Assembly (NCBI RefSeq): GCF_023028345.1
Contig: NZ_CP095487.1
Span: forward strand, 682,001-746,000
Length of the DNA stretch: 64,000 nt
Direction of reading: 5' to 3'
Source: Halorientalis marina
GTDB taxonomy: Archaea; Halobacteriota; Halobacteria; Halobacteriales; Haloarculaceae
Below, one piece after another: positions 1 to 8,659 of this stretch. Both the position numbers and the translations under genes were made by a program. How positions within the stretch are numbered: the first letter of the stretch is position 1; each line of letters begins with the position of its first letter. A model generated the notes under the pieces. The model was not told the DNA's origin and made no database searches. It worked only from the letters and a program-made list of their open reading frames with translations.

Positions 1-1315
1 TCTCGTTTTCGGTCGTGAACTGGATAACGGCGTCGCTGACGGTCGTCTCGCCGTCGTTGGTGATGGTCCCGCGGATGGCTCCCTCGTCACCGACCCGGAG
101 CGTGTTCGAGACGTTCGAGAGGGTGAAGCCGGTCTCGGGCGCGGGTGTCAGCCCGAGCGAGATCGGTCTGGACTGCCCGGCGTCGTCGTCCTGGTCGTCG
201 TAGTTGACCGTCGCCCGGAGCGCGTAACTCCGCGTCTCGGCGCTGTCGGTCGCGGTCACGTCGAAGGTGAGTTCCCGCTGCTCGCCGGGCGCCCAGTCGC
301 CGACGAACCCGCTCGTCGACCCGGACTGCCCGAACACGATGTCCGAACTCGTCGATTCGAGCGCGACCGTCGCGTCGTTGACCGGGATTGACCCGGTGTT
401 CTCCATGGTGAGCGTCAGCGAGCCGGTGTCACCGACCGCGACCGTGCTCTCGATGTCGACGACGCTGAAATCCTGTTCCGGCTGTGGGGTCACGCCGAGC
501 GAGAGCGCCGAGGACTGTCGGGGCGTCCCGTCGCTGTCCTCGAAGTTCGCCGTCGCGGTGAACGAGTACTGTTGTTGCTCGGCCGTCGGCGCCGTGTTCG
601 CCTGGTAGGAGACCGTCCGGACCTCGCCGGGTTCCCACTCGCCGACGTACCGGCTCGCCTCGGCGGACTGGCCGAACGTGACGTCCGCGTTCTGCGAAGC
701 GAGCGCGACGTTCGTATCCGAGGCCGTCTCGCTGCCGACGTTCTCCATCGTCACGTCGATGGTGCCGGCCGAGCCGACCCGCATGTCCGTCTCCGTGTCG
801 ACGATCTCGAACCGTGCGCGGTCGTCGACTTCGATCTCGACATCGAATCTCCGCTTCGTGTAATCGGTGCTCCTGGTCCCCTCACTCAGCGAAATGTACG
901 CCGTGTGCTCGTACTCGACCACCGCTTCGAGTTCGTACGTGCCTGGTTCGGCGTCTTCATCGATCGAGACGGCGAAGGGCAACTGTGCCGTCTGCCCGTT
1001 CGGGAGCGAACCGAGCGTCTGTGTTCCGGTTCTGATTTCGACCGGGGCCCCGTTTCGATTCACTGTCACGTCGACCCCGCGTGCTGTCTGAACTTCGCTA
1101 TTGAGCGCAGGATTACTGTTCGATCCTCTGTCGAGGTCTCCGGAGTTCGAAAGTGTCAACGTCACCTGTGCGTCCTCTCCGGCCACGAACGTGTTGTCCG
1201 GGACTGTCGCCGATAGATCCGGACTTCCCCATATCCCCGCCTGCTGTGCCACCCCGACGGCCGGCGCCGCGACCAGTCCGACTGTCAGTAACACCGCAAC
1301 GTGTTTCCGATTCAT
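1..1315 (-). CDS. COG1361-type S-layer domain surface protein, C-terminus cut by window edge
   Basis: Secreted surface protein, partial: the frame stays open through base 1. It starts at ATG 1315 with MNRKHVAVLLTVGLVAAPAV, a Sec-type signal peptide ending near GVAQQ. The rest is at least three related beta-rich repeats of about 110-130 residues, each with a block like VGDTGSLTLTMENTGSIPVND or VGDEGAIRGTITNDGETTVSD, the hallmark of COG1361/CARDB-like domains. Divergent from a TetR gene, with two matching operators between them, so probably TetR-controlled. In haloarchaea such proteins often sit beside RND/MMPL exporters. A transporter gene to the left is therefore my expectation, not something seen here. 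Confidence 0.85.
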   Translation of the reverse strand, partial: MNRKHVAVLLTVGLVAAPAVGVAQQAGIWGSPDLSATVPDNTFVAGEDAQVTLTLSNSGDLDRGSNSNPALNSEVQTARGVDVTVNRNGAPVEIRTGTQTLGSLPNGQTAQLPFAVSIDEDAEPGTYELEAVVEYEHTAYISLSEGTRSTDYTKRRFDVEIEVDDRARFEIVDTETDMRVGSAGTIDVTMENVGSETASDTNVALASQNADVTFGQSAEASRYVGEWEPGEVRTVSYQANTAPTAEQQQYSFTATANFEDSDGTPRQSSALSLGVTPQPEQDFSVVDIESTVAVGDTGSLTLTMENTGSIPVNDATVALESTSSDIVFGQSGSTSGFVGDWAPGEQRELTFDVTATDSAETRSYALRATVNYDDQDDDAGQSRPISLGLTPAPETGFTLSNVSNTLRVGDEGAIRGTITNDGETTVSDAVIQFTTENE

Positions 1316-1345
1316 GTATGCCTGATGACTCTCCGGTTGCTTACC

Positions 1346-1365
1346 TTGACTGAACGTTCATTCAA
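1346..1365. promoter_or_regulatory. TetR-type operator 1
   Basis: TTGACTGAACGTTCATTCAA is a near-perfect 20-bp palindrome of the form TTGAnTGAAnnTTCAnTCAA. It lies 31 bp upstream of the S-layer gene start and recurs as operator 2, with centres 80 bp apart. Inferred target of the adjacent TetR protein. Confidence 0.7.
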
Positions 1366-1425
1366 CACAAGTACCTTTCGACTCGGACCGAGACTGCCGA
1401 AAACGAGTCGAAAGGCTATTAACGA

Positions 1426-1445
1426 GTGACTGAATATTCATTCAA
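1426..1445. promoter_or_regulatory. TetR-type operator 2 (autoregulatory position)
   Basis: GTGACTGAATATTCATTCAA matches operator 1 at 17 of 20 bases and ends 2 bp before the tetR ATG at 1448. A repressor bound here would block transcription of its own gene, so autoregulation is likely. Confidence 0.7.
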
Positions 1446-1447
1446 CA

Positions 1448-2074
1448 ATGGCAGAGCGGATGGGCGCGTTCGAAGGCGAGCCGGGCAGCACCCGCGAGGC
1501 GATCATGCAGGCGACCTACGACGCGCTGGCCGAACACGGGTACGCGGACCTGACGATCCAGCGGATCGGCGACGAGTTCGAGAAGAGCAAATCCCTGCTC
1601 TATCATCACTACGACAGCAAAGACGACCTGCTGATCGACTTCCTGAGCTTCATGCTCGAACAGATGGCCGAGGACATCCCTTTCGAGGAACAACCCGACG
1701 CCTACCAACAGCTCGTATTCGCTTTCGACCACGTCTTCGAGAACCTCCTCACGCCGGACCGACTGGATTTCATCGGGGCGATGACCGAACTGCGCGCACA
1801 GGCCGCCCACGACGGGTCCTTCCGCGAGCAGTTCACCGCCAACGAGACCTTCATCCGGTCCCGAATCGTCGAGATCATCCAGGACGGGATCGAGGAGAAA
1901 ACCTTCTGCGAGGTCGACCCCCAGCGGGTCGCCGACACGCTCCTGACGATACTCGACGGCGCCTTCGTCCGCTATACGACCATCGAGGACGTCGACATCG
2001 ACGTCGTCCACGAAGAACTGAACGAGTACATCCGTCTCCGCCTGCTCGCCGACGGGTACGACGCCGCCGACTGA
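1448..2074 (+). CDS. TetR/AcrR family transcriptional regulator
   Basis: Ligand-responsive DNA-binding repressor, 208 aa, usual length for the family. Residues 16-62 hold the TetR helix-turn-helix (REAIMQATYDALAEHGYADL followed by IQRIGDEFEKSKSLLYHHYD). The remaining helices form the variable ligand/dimer domain. ATG 1448 follows operator 2 directly. Divergent from the S-layer-domain gene, with two copies of one palindrome in the shared region. This suggests control of both itself and the surface/export locus. The ligand is unknown. Confidence 0.93.
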   Translation: MAERMGAFEGEPGSTREAIMQATYDALAEHGYADLTIQRIGDEFEKSKSLLYHHYDSKDDLLIDFLSFMLEQMAEDIPFEEQPDAYQQLVFAFDHVFENLLTPDRLDFIGAMTELRAQAAHDGSFREQFTANETFIRSRIVEIIQDGIEEKTFCEVDPQRVADTLLTILDGAFVRYTTIEDVDIDVVHEELNEYIRLRLLADGYDAAD

Positions 2075-2075
2075 C

Positions 2076-2486
2076 TCACTTTTCGCCGTCGCGCGCCCGG
2101 TCCTTCCAGGCTCGCTCCTGTGCGCGTTCGGTCACGTGTCGCCGCCCGTCCGCGATCTCGTCACGCGCCCGCGTCTCGAAGGCCGTCACGTCCGCCAGGA
2201 ACTCCTCCTGAAACGACTCCACCACGTCGTAGGACCACCGGTCCTCGTCGATGACGCCGCGTGGCAGGTACCGATCCCGGAGCGCGTCCGCCAGGTCCGT
2301 TCGCCCGCACTCGCGAAGCGCCGTCTCCGCCGCCGCCAGGTGGTCCATCGCGTGGCCCGTGTTGTGGTGAAACTCCACGAGGTGGCCGTGTGCCCGGTGG
2401 AGCCACTCGGCACCGAGTTCGACCTGGTGGAGCGCCTCCCGCTCGCGCTCGCCGATCTCGTCCGTCAGTTCGTCGTTCCGTGCCAT
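2076..2486 (-). CDS. conserved haloarchaeal protein, function unknown
   Basis: 136 aa, starting MARNDELTDEIGEREREALH, almost entirely predicted helical, charged and soluble. No signal peptide, membrane segment or metal motif. It has a His-rich stretch (HRAHGHLVEFHHNTGHAMDH) whose spacing could suit metal binding, but I cannot assign a family. Converges on tetR with a single base between the stops (TGA-C-TCA). Confidence 0.75.
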   Translation of the reverse strand: MARNDELTDEIGEREREALHQVELGAEWLHRAHGHLVEFHHNTGHAMDHLAAAETALRECGRTDLADALRDRYLPRGVIDEDRWSYDVVESFQEEFLADVTAFETRARDEIADGRRHVTERAQERAWKDRARDGEK

Positions 2487-2572
2487 CTGTTAGTATTTGT
2501 CACGCTCGGTCTTGAAACTGTCGCGCCGCGACGACCACAACGGATACGTAATCGGGGGCCCGCGGTACCCAC

Positions 2573-4114
2573 ATGGATCGCCGCCAGTTCCTGACGGCGA
2601 CGGCCGGGGCCGCGACGCTCCCGGCGGTCGTCGGCGGAGCCTCCGCCAGCACGACACAGTCCTCCTTCGGCCCGCTCGGGCGTGTTTCGGTCCCGGGAAT
2701 CAAAGAGACGGTCGTCGACGAGAGCGGCACCGTCGCCGTCGCCGCCGTGGACGACGGCTTCGTCACCATCGACATCGCCGACCCGGCGAACCCGACCGTC
2801 CTCGCCGAGCGTCGCGGCCTCCTCGCCGACCGACCCAACGGCCCGATGGCGGAAATCTACGACGTGAAGTACGACGACGGGACCCTGCTCGTCGTCGGGC
2901 CTGCCAACTCCGGCAGTCCGCGCGCCGCCCTGTTTTTCGACGTGTCCGACCCGGCGGCGCCCGAACGACTCGGCGTCTACGACACCGGCTACCCCATCCA
3001 CAACTCCGATTTCGACGACGGTATCGCCTACCTCACCGCCAACACGTCGGGGAGCAACGGGCTCGTGATGGTCGATCCGAACGACGGCGACCCCGTCTCA
3101 GTCGGGTCGTGGTCCATCACCAACGCCGAGTCAGACTGGACCGACGTGAGCACCCGGCTCTGGTCGCTCCACGACGTGTACGTCCAGGACGACATCGCCT
3201 ACCTCGCACACTGGGACGCCGGCACGTGGATCGTCGACGTGAGTGACCCCGGGTCGGTCGAACCGGTCGCGAAAGTCCGGGGCCGGGACCCGTCCGCGTT
3301 CGCCGGGATGGGGATGTCACAGGTCGCCTTCGAGCAGACCCAGCCCCCGGGCAACGACCACTACACCGCGGTGAACGAGGACGCCTCGCTGCTCGGCATC
3401 GGCGTCGAGTCCTGGGACCTCCGGCCCGACGACGGCCGGGGCGGGCCCGGCGGCGTCACGCTCTGGGACATCTCGACGCCGAGCGACCCACAGCGGCTCT
3501 CCCGGATCGACCCGCCGCCCTCCTCGGACCCCTCCTACGCCGGCATCTGGACGACCTCCCACAACTTCGACTTCCAGGGCGACCGGCTGTACACCTCCTG
3601 GTATCAGGGTGGCGTCCGCGTGTTCGACATCAGCGACCCGGCCGCCCCCGTCGAGATCGCCAACTACCGGAACACCGACGAGACGAGCTTCTGGACCGCC
3701 CGGTACGCCACCGAGGACTGTTTCGTCGCCCCGAGCGGCGAACACCCGAACCGGGACCTCCCCTACCGGCTCTACACCTTCCCGATCCCCGACGACGACC
3801 CCGTCGCGGGGCCGCCGACGGCGGTGCCCGACGGGAACCCCGCGGGAACCACCACGACGGCCGGCGGGACGACGACCACGCCCGCTGGAACGACGACGAC
3901 TCCCGCCGAAACCACGACCACGCCAACCGGAACCACGACGACTGCCGACGCCGGCGGGTCAGCGACGGAGACCGACACGCCGACGCCGACCACCGAGGCC
4001 AGCGATGCGGGGGGCGACACGACGGCCGGGAGCGGCCCCGGGTTCGGCGTCCTCGGCGCGCTCGCCGGCCTCGGGTTGGGCGCCTGGCGGCTCCGCGAGC
4101 GCCGCGGGGACTGA
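2573..4114 (+). CDS. Tat-exported LVIVD-repeat surface protein with Thr-rich stalk and PGF-CTERM-like tail
   Basis: 513 aa. The N-terminus MDRRQFLTATAGAATLPAVV carries a twin-arginine motif (RRQFL). Residues about 35-400 contain LVIVD-type beta-propeller blades, recognisable as repeated FVTIDIADPANPTVL / ALFFDVSDPAAPERL / GVRVFDISDPAAPVEI units. Residues about 420-485 are a Thr/Pro/Ala stalk (TTT repeats), a likely O-glycosylated spacer. The tail GPGFGVLGALAGLGLGAWRL plus RERR resembles the PGF-CTERM sorting signal for archaeosortase anchoring. Probably a cell-surface protein. Its ligand or enzymatic role is unknown. A TATA-like element near 2541 would give a leaderless transcript. Confidence 0.88.
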   Translation: MDRRQFLTATAGAATLPAVVGGASASTTQSSFGPLGRVSVPGIKETVVDESGTVAVAAVDDGFVTIDIADPANPTVLAERRGLLADRPNGPMAEIYDVKYDDGTLLVVGPANSGSPRAALFFDVSDPAAPERLGVYDTGYPIHNSDFDDGIAYLTANTSGSNGLVMVDPNDGDPVSVGSWSITNAESDWTDVSTRLWSLHDVYVQDDIAYLAHWDAGTWIVDVSDPGSVEPVAKVRGRDPSAFAGMGMSQVAFEQTQPPGNDHYTAVNEDASLLGIGVESWDLRPDDGRGGPGGVTLWDISTPSDPQRLSRIDPPPSSDPSYAGIWTTSHNFDFQGDRLYTSWYQGGVRVFDISDPAAPVEIANYRNTDETSFWTARYATEDCFVAPSGEHPNRDLPYRLYTFPIPDDDPVAGPPTAVPDGNPAGTTTTAGGTTTTPAGTTTTPAETTTTPTGTTTTADAGGSATETDTPTPTTEASDAGGDTTAGSGPGFGVLGALAGLGLGAWRLRERRGD

Positions 4115-4161
4115 CCCGCTGGGGCCCGACGGCCCGCACCCGCGAGCCGTGGCCGCGCCGC

Positions 4162-5562
4162 TCAGAGCGCGTTCTCGACCGCGCTCGCCACGCTCCGAGC
4201 TTTCTCCGCAAGGTCCGCGGGGACGTTCCCCGCGGCTTCCGCTTGGTCGAGTTCGTCGTCGTCGACCCGCTCGACCGAACCGTCCCCGTGTTTCACCACG
4301 TCGACGTGCAGATCGACGTACCGGACGGCGTCGGGGAAGATTTCGACGGGCGTACAGACGTTGACGTAGGTTCCCTTCCGCTCGCCGTCGGCGTCGCGGT
4401 ACACCGTCGCGTACCACCAGCGCCCCTCCTTGAACTTCGTGACGGCCACGTCGCCGGCCTCGCGGTCGGTCCCGAGCGCGTCGTAGGTCCCGCCCGGCGA
4501 CATCTCCCGCCGGACGGTCACCGTGCCCGACGAGTCCCACTCGGCGACCTCGCCCTCGCCCAGTTCGACCAGTCGGCCGTCGGGCTTCCCGTGATCGATG
4601 GCGAGGCTGTCGCCGGCCTGCGGGCCGAACTGCCGCGTCACGACCTCGAAGGGCATGTCGCCGTCCTCGACGGTCGCCTCGGTACCGCAGATCGCCTCCA
4701 CGAAGTCGACGGCGGCACTCGCGGCCTCGGCACCGGCTTTGATCCGGTGGTGGCCGGGCATCGTCGCCACCACGTCGCCGCGCACGTCGTCGAGTTCGAA
4801 CCGCGACTCGCGCCCGAACCAGCACCACCGCGTCGCCGACCCCGCCCAGACCTGGCGGGGCGCGCCCTCCGCCGGGTCCGGCGCGTCGGCGAGCGCCGCG
4901 TCCAGGTCGGCGGCGCGCTCGTTCCTCGCCGCGAGCGCCGCGTCGAGCGCGTCGAACTCCGCGTCGTCGGCCAGCCAGCCCCACCGGACTGCCCAGCCGT
5001 CGCGTGGGTCTGCGGGAATGAGGTCTACCACGTCGGCGGCACCGGTGCCGCGCCCGGTCGACCCGCCGCGGACTAGCCGTGCGAGCGACCCCGGTAGTTC
5101 GAGCGTCGTATCGAGCAGGGGGCGGTCGAACTCCCACGGCGCCGCCGGCTCCCGGACCTGCACGCGCAGGCGGTCGCCCTCCTCGATCCGGTCGTCGCTG
5201 TTCCCGAACGGGAGCCATCCCTCGGCGTCCCCGAGGTCGACGACCGCGCCGCTGCCGAGCGTGTCCGTCACCCGCCCGTCGAACACCGCGTCCCGTGGCG
5301 CGGGATCCGCCCAGACCAGCGCGTCGAGGCCCACGTCCCCGAGCACCTCGGCCACCGTCGTGACCGCCTCGGCGTCGCCGACGACGCCCACCCCCTGCCG
5401 ATCCGGGGTCGTCTCGATACCGGCCTCGGCGGGGCGCAGCGGGAGGTCGGCCTCGAACCGCTCGGCGATGGCGTCGGAGGCCTGCACGACCCGGAGGTCG
5501 TCGTGGCCCTCGAACAGGGCGGTCAGGGCCGTGCTGTAGATGCCACGGACCCTGACGTTCAT
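4162..5562 (-). CDS. fau-1: FAU-1 type RNA-binding protein / probable ribonuclease (DUF402 domain)
   Basis: 466 aa. The N-terminus MNVRVRGIYSTALTALFEGH and an S1-like segment (VVDLGDAEGWLPF...GDRLRVQV) resemble RNase E/G-type domains. The C-terminal third (SGTVTVRREMSPGGTYDALG through KGTYVNVCTPVEIFPDAVRY) is the DUF402 fold. Archaeal FAU-1 binds AU-rich RNA and was reported to process 5S rRNA precursor. That activity is inferred from the family. The start overlaps the upstream gene by 4 bp (ATGA), so the two are co-translated. Confidence 0.85.
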   Translation of the reverse strand: MNVRVRGIYSTALTALFEGHDDLRVVQASDAIAERFEADLPLRPAEAGIETTPDRQGVGVVGDAEAVTTVAEVLGDVGLDALVWADPAPRDAVFDGRVTDTLGSGAVVDLGDAEGWLPFGNSDDRIEEGDRLRVQVREPAAPWEFDRPLLDTTLELPGSLARLVRGGSTGRGTGAADVVDLIPADPRDGWAVRWGWLADDAEFDALDAALAARNERAADLDAALADAPDPAEGAPRQVWAGSATRWCWFGRESRFELDDVRGDVVATMPGHHRIKAGAEAASAAVDFVEAICGTEATVEDGDMPFEVVTRQFGPQAGDSLAIDHGKPDGRLVELGEGEVAEWDSSGTVTVRREMSPGGTYDALGTDREAGDVAVTKFKEGRWWYATVYRDADGERKGTYVNVCTPVEIFPDAVRYVDLHVDVVKHGDGSVERVDDDELDQAEAAGNVPADLAEKARSVASAVENAL

Positions 5563-5933
5563 GGGGCGTCCCGGTCCGTCGCGAACCGCACGCGGTCGTT
5601 CACCGTGTCCCCCAGTCGCAGTTCCACCACGTCGTCGCTCAGGACGCGCCCCCCCTCGACGGGTACCCCCCAGCCCTCGAACTTCAGATAGCCCCGCAGG
5701 TCCGCGGCGTGCGTGTAGAGGTCGACGTACTCCACCGTGTGCTCGGCGGTGTCGCCGCTGCTGTGGGCGAGGTCCATGTCGGAGTAGACGGTGGCGAGTC
5801 CGTCGAAGAACGCTTCCAGATCGGCCGCGGCGTCCTCGGTGGCCGCGACGACGGCCGCCGACGCGTCCTCGATCTCGGCGGTCGAGAGGCCGGCCTCGCG
5901 GAGCGCCCGCTGTGTCCGCTGGTCGAAGTGCAT
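5559..5933 (-). CDS. small conserved haloarchaeal protein (DUF7532-like), fau-1 operon partner
   Basis: 124 aa, starting MHFDQRTQRALREAGLSTAE, acidic and soluble, with no membrane segment. First gene of a two-gene unit: its stop overlaps the fau-1 start by 4 bp. The function is unknown, and the DUF assignment is from memory and tentative. Tight coupling to an RNA-binding protein suggests a partner in RNA metabolism, but nothing in the sequence proves that. Confidence 0.75.
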   Translation of the reverse strand: MHFDQRTQRALREAGLSTAEIEDASAAVVAATEDAAADLEAFFDGLATVYSDMDLAHSSGDTAEHTVEYVDLYTHAADLRGYLKFEGWGVPVEGGRVLSDDVVELRLGDTVNDRVRFATDRDAP

Positions 5934-5971
5934 ACCCGGGGTTGGCGCGCCGGGTTCCTAAAAGAACCGCG

Positions 5972-6133
5972 TTAGAACAGGGCGTTCATGATCTGCACGA
6001 GGAGGCCGAAGAAGGCCCCGACCGCGACGACCGTTCGCGGGTCGATGCGGATCGCGTTAGTGTCCTCGGCGTCGAAGTACCGGACCAGGCCGGCACTGGA
6101 CATCAGTCCGCCGCCGTCGCTGCTACCACTCAT
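5972..6133 (-). CDS. secG: preprotein translocase subunit SecG/Sec61-beta
   Basis: 53 aa, typical of archaeal Sec61-beta. A soluble N-terminus ([20 protein letters not shown], then [12 protein letters not shown]) is followed by one tail-anchor helix ([20 protein letters not shown]). Non-essential third subunit of the SecYEbeta channel in the cytoplasmic membrane. ATG 6131-6133 was chosen because the conserved [10 protein letters not shown] block begins ten residues later. The frame continues upstream, but that stretch has no family resemblance. Confidence 0.93.
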   Translation of the reverse strand: MSGSSDGGGLMSSAGLVRYFDAEDTNAIRIDPRTVVAVGAFFGLLVQIMNALF

Positions 6134-6285
6134 ATCTATCCAATCGCCAGTCCCTCGGTGTAAGCCTTTCGCCTTCGCGTCCCCGGTCGCCCGCTGGGAC
6201 ATCGCCTGCGAGCCGTCGCCATCACCCGGTGAACCAGTGGAAACGCTTATCGGGGACGCAAAGTTAGATTCGACGTAGAGCATCC

Positions 6286-6552
6286 ATGACAGTCACGCTC
6301 AAAGATTTCTACGCGGACTGGTGTGGTCCGTGCAAGACGCAGGACCCGATCCTCGAGGAACTCGAGACGGAGTGGGACGAGGTATCGTTCGAGAAGGTCA
6401 ATGTCGACGAGGAACAGGACGTGGCAAACGAGTACCAGGTCCGCTCGCTCCCGACGCTGATCATCGAGAACGACGACGGCATCGTCGAGCGGTTCGTCGG
6501 CGTCACACAGGCCGACGACATCGAGGACGCCCTCCAGAAAGCCAGCGCCTGA
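6286..6552 (+). CDS. thioredoxin family protein
   Basis: 88 aa, a minimal thioredoxin fold. It has the redox motif WCGPC (residues 12-16), the cis-proline loop RSLPT and a C-terminal [14 protein letters not shown] helix. The N-terminal strand is shorter than in E. coli thioredoxin. Cytoplasmic disulfide reductase or redox regulator. TATA-like CTTATCG near 6245. Divergent from secG, with about 150 bp between starts. Confidence 0.92.
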   Translation: MTVTLKDFYADWCGPCKTQDPILEELETEWDEVSFEKVNVDEEQDVANEYQVRSLPTLIIENDDGIVERFVGVTQADDIEDALQKASA

Positions 6553-6600
6553 CTGCAGTTCCCGCGTTCGTTCTCCGGTCCGTGACCCCGGGAGCTCCGC

Positions 6601-7122
6601 CTACAGCACCTGCCGCTGGCAGGTGCCACAGAGTTTCTCTTCTTTCACGTCGACTTCGCGGACGGTCGGCGAGAAGTTCATGACACAGCGTTTGTTGTCG
6701 CAGTGCTCCAGTCCGAGAGTGTGGCCGATCTCGTGGACGACCTCCTTGCGGACCCGGTCGGCGAAGATGTCGTCGGCCGACCGGTTCGAGAAGCCGCCGT
6801 CCGAGGAGGTCTGGAGCCGGTACGTCGAGATGACGCTCCCGTTCCCGTCGAGGTAGGCCAGCCCGAAGACGTAGTTTCGACGGCGGTAGAAGAGGTCCTT
6901 CGGCGTGATGGCGATGTTCTTCTCGCCGCTCCCGATGCGACTCGCGAGCTCGATGAACTCCTCGGCGCGGTACTGGTCCCGGTTGGCGTCGTAGGACCCG
7001 TCAGGCACCGGCTGGGCGTCGTGAACCGTCGCGTCACAGTCGTAGACGGTCCGCAACCCGGCGGAGGCTTCCCGCTTGACGGGGGCGGAGACCTCGCCGA
7101 CCGGCACGATGTCGACGTGCAT
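6601..7122 (-). CDS. amzA: archaemetzincin family zinc metalloprotease
   Basis: 173 aa from ATG 7122 (MHVDIVPVGEVSAPVKREAS). Zinc site HEIGHTLGLEHC matches the archaemetzincin signature HExxHxxGxxHC. It is followed by the family cysteines (CVMNFSPTV, then LCGTC) that bind a second zinc. Predicted aminopeptidase/metalloprotease of the cytosol. Physiological substrates are unknown for the family. An in-frame ATG 33 bp upstream would add residues not conserved in the family. Divergent from the UPF0146 gene by 39 bp. Confidence 0.93.
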   Translation of the reverse strand: MHVDIVPVGEVSAPVKREASAGLRTVYDCDATVHDAQPVPDGSYDANRDQYRAEEFIELASRIGSGEKNIAITPKDLFYRRRNYVFGLAYLDGNGSVISTYRLQTSSDGGFSNRSADDIFADRVRKEVVHEIGHTLGLEHCDNKRCVMNFSPTVREVDVKEEKLCGTCQRQVL

Positions 7123-7161
7123 GCCAACCCATATGACCGGGCTGCCCATAAACATCCCGCC

Positions 7162-7566
7162 ATGTCGGACTCACGAGACACGCTCGTCGGCTTCCTCGCC
7201 CGCTACGACGCCCTCGTCGAGGTCGGGATCGGCGAGCGCCCCGACACCGCCGCTGCCCTCGCCGACCGAGGCTGTGCCGTCACTGCGACCGACGTTCACC
7301 GGCGGTCGGTCCCCGACGGCGTGGCCTTCGTCCGCGACGACGTGACCGACCCCGACCCCGCCGTCTACGCCGACGCCGACGCCGTCTACGCGCTGAACTG
7401 CCCGCCGGAACTCCAGGCCCCGCTCCGTGCGGTCGCCGCCGACGCCGACGCGGACTGTCTGTTCACCACGCTCGGTGGCGATCCGGCGACCGTCCCCGTT
7501 CGCCGGGTGTCGCTTCCGGGCGACCGGACGACGCTGTTCGTGGTCGAGTCAGCTACCCACGCCTGA
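7162..7566 (+). CDS. UPF0146 family protein
   Basis: 134 aa, starting MSDSRDTLVGFLARYDALVE. It has a Rossmann-like N-terminal half (LVEVGIGERPDTAAALADRG, then VTATDVH) resembling SAM-dependent methyltransferases, but it lacks a complete methyltransferase fold. Archaeal UPF0146 proteins have no established function. Divergent from archaemetzincin with a short shared promoter region. Confidence 0.87.
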   Translation: MSDSRDTLVGFLARYDALVEVGIGERPDTAAALADRGCAVTATDVHRRSVPDGVAFVRDDVTDPDPAVYADADAVYALNCPPELQAPLRAVAADADADCLFTTLGGDPATVPVRRVSLPGDRTTLFVVESATHA

Positions 7567-7654
7567 CGGGGCGAGCGTCCGCGCTGTACCGCTGTGAGTG
7601 ACGCGGCCGGTTTCGGTCAGAAGCGATTTACTCCATGGGAGCGATGGACCGAGT

Positions 7655-8527
7655 ATGCAGGCCGACGCGGTCGTACTGGATATCGACGGAGTGCTCGTCG
7701 ACGTGGCGGACTCGTATCGCCGCGCAATCGTCGAGTCCGTCGAAGAGGTGTACGGCGAGACCATCCCCCGCGAGGACGTCCAGCAGTTCAAGGATGCCGG
7801 GGGGTTCAACAACGACTGGGAACTCACCTACGCGGTCGCGCTCTACATCGTCGCGAGAAACGAGGGGTTCGACCGCGACCTCGACGCCTACACCGACACC
7901 ATCGAGGCCACGGGCGGCGGCCTCGCCGCTGCCGAGACGGTCGTCTACGACGACGTCGACCCCGACGAGCGCGAGCGCATCCAGAACGTCTGGAACACGG
8001 GCCGCCTCCGGGACACCTTCCAGCAGCTCTACCTCGGGGCGGACCTCTACCGCGAACTGGAGGACGGTTACCCCAGCATGGAGACCGAGGGGTACATCCA
8101 CGACGAACCGGTGCTGGCCGACCCCGACACCATCGACCACCTCACGTCGACTTACGAGGTCGGCGTCCTGACGGGCCGGCCCGCCGCCGAGGCCGAGATC
8201 GCCCTCGACCGCGTGGGGCTTTCCCTCCCCGACGAGCGCGTCCACACGATGGACGACTGGGACGGCGGCAAGCCGGAACCGCGCGCCCTGACCGACCTCG
8301 CCTTCGAACTCGACGGTCGCGAGGTGGTCTTCGCCGGCGACACGCTCGACGACGTGCGGACCGCGGTCAACGCCGCCGAGGCCGATCCCGGACGCAACTA
8401 CCGCGGCATCGGCGTCCTCACGGGCGGGCTGACCGGCGACGACGGCCGCCGGAAGTTCGAGGGTGCCGGTGCCGACCTCGTGGTTCCCTCCGTGAACGAA
8501 CTGCCGAAGGTGCTCACGACGGTCTGA
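7655..8527 (+). CDS. HAD-superfamily hydrolase (TIGR01548 type)
   Basis: 290 aa from ATG 7655. Motif I DIDGVLVD carries the nucleophile Asp and the general acid/base Asp. Motif II is LTGRP, the motif III Lys lies in GKPEP, and motif IV is GDTLDD. The cap inserted between motifs I and II is large and helical, as in this archaeal subfamily. Probable phosphatase; the substrate is unknown. An upstream in-frame start would add 19 residues with no HAD similarity. Confidence 0.88.
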   Translation: MQADAVVLDIDGVLVDVADSYRRAIVESVEEVYGETIPREDVQQFKDAGGFNNDWELTYAVALYIVARNEGFDRDLDAYTDTIEATGGGLAAAETVVYDDVDPDERERIQNVWNTGRLRDTFQQLYLGADLYRELEDGYPSMETEGYIHDEPVLADPDTIDHLTSTYEVGVLTGRPAAEAEIALDRVGLSLPDERVHTMDDWDGGKPEPRALTDLAFELDGREVVFAGDTLDDVRTAVNAAEADPGRNYRGIGVLTGGLTGDDGRRKFEGAGADLVVPSVNELPKVLTTV

Positions 8528-8659
8528 GTCGTCGGAGGCAGAGCGGCCATTTGACAGCCGTCGTCACGTCGGCGTGCTACCGGTTCGTTCCGGCGTGTCG
8601 GTACCCGCAACGTCGGCCGGTCGCGCAACGCTTACGGCGCGACGGCCGAACGTGGAGGT

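Noticed and set aside
3840..3960. ACC/ACG-rich tandem repeat in the LVIVD gene, at first sight a microsatellite
   Set aside because: It encodes the Thr/Pro stalk of a surface protein, stays in frame and is normal before a PGF-CTERM anchor.
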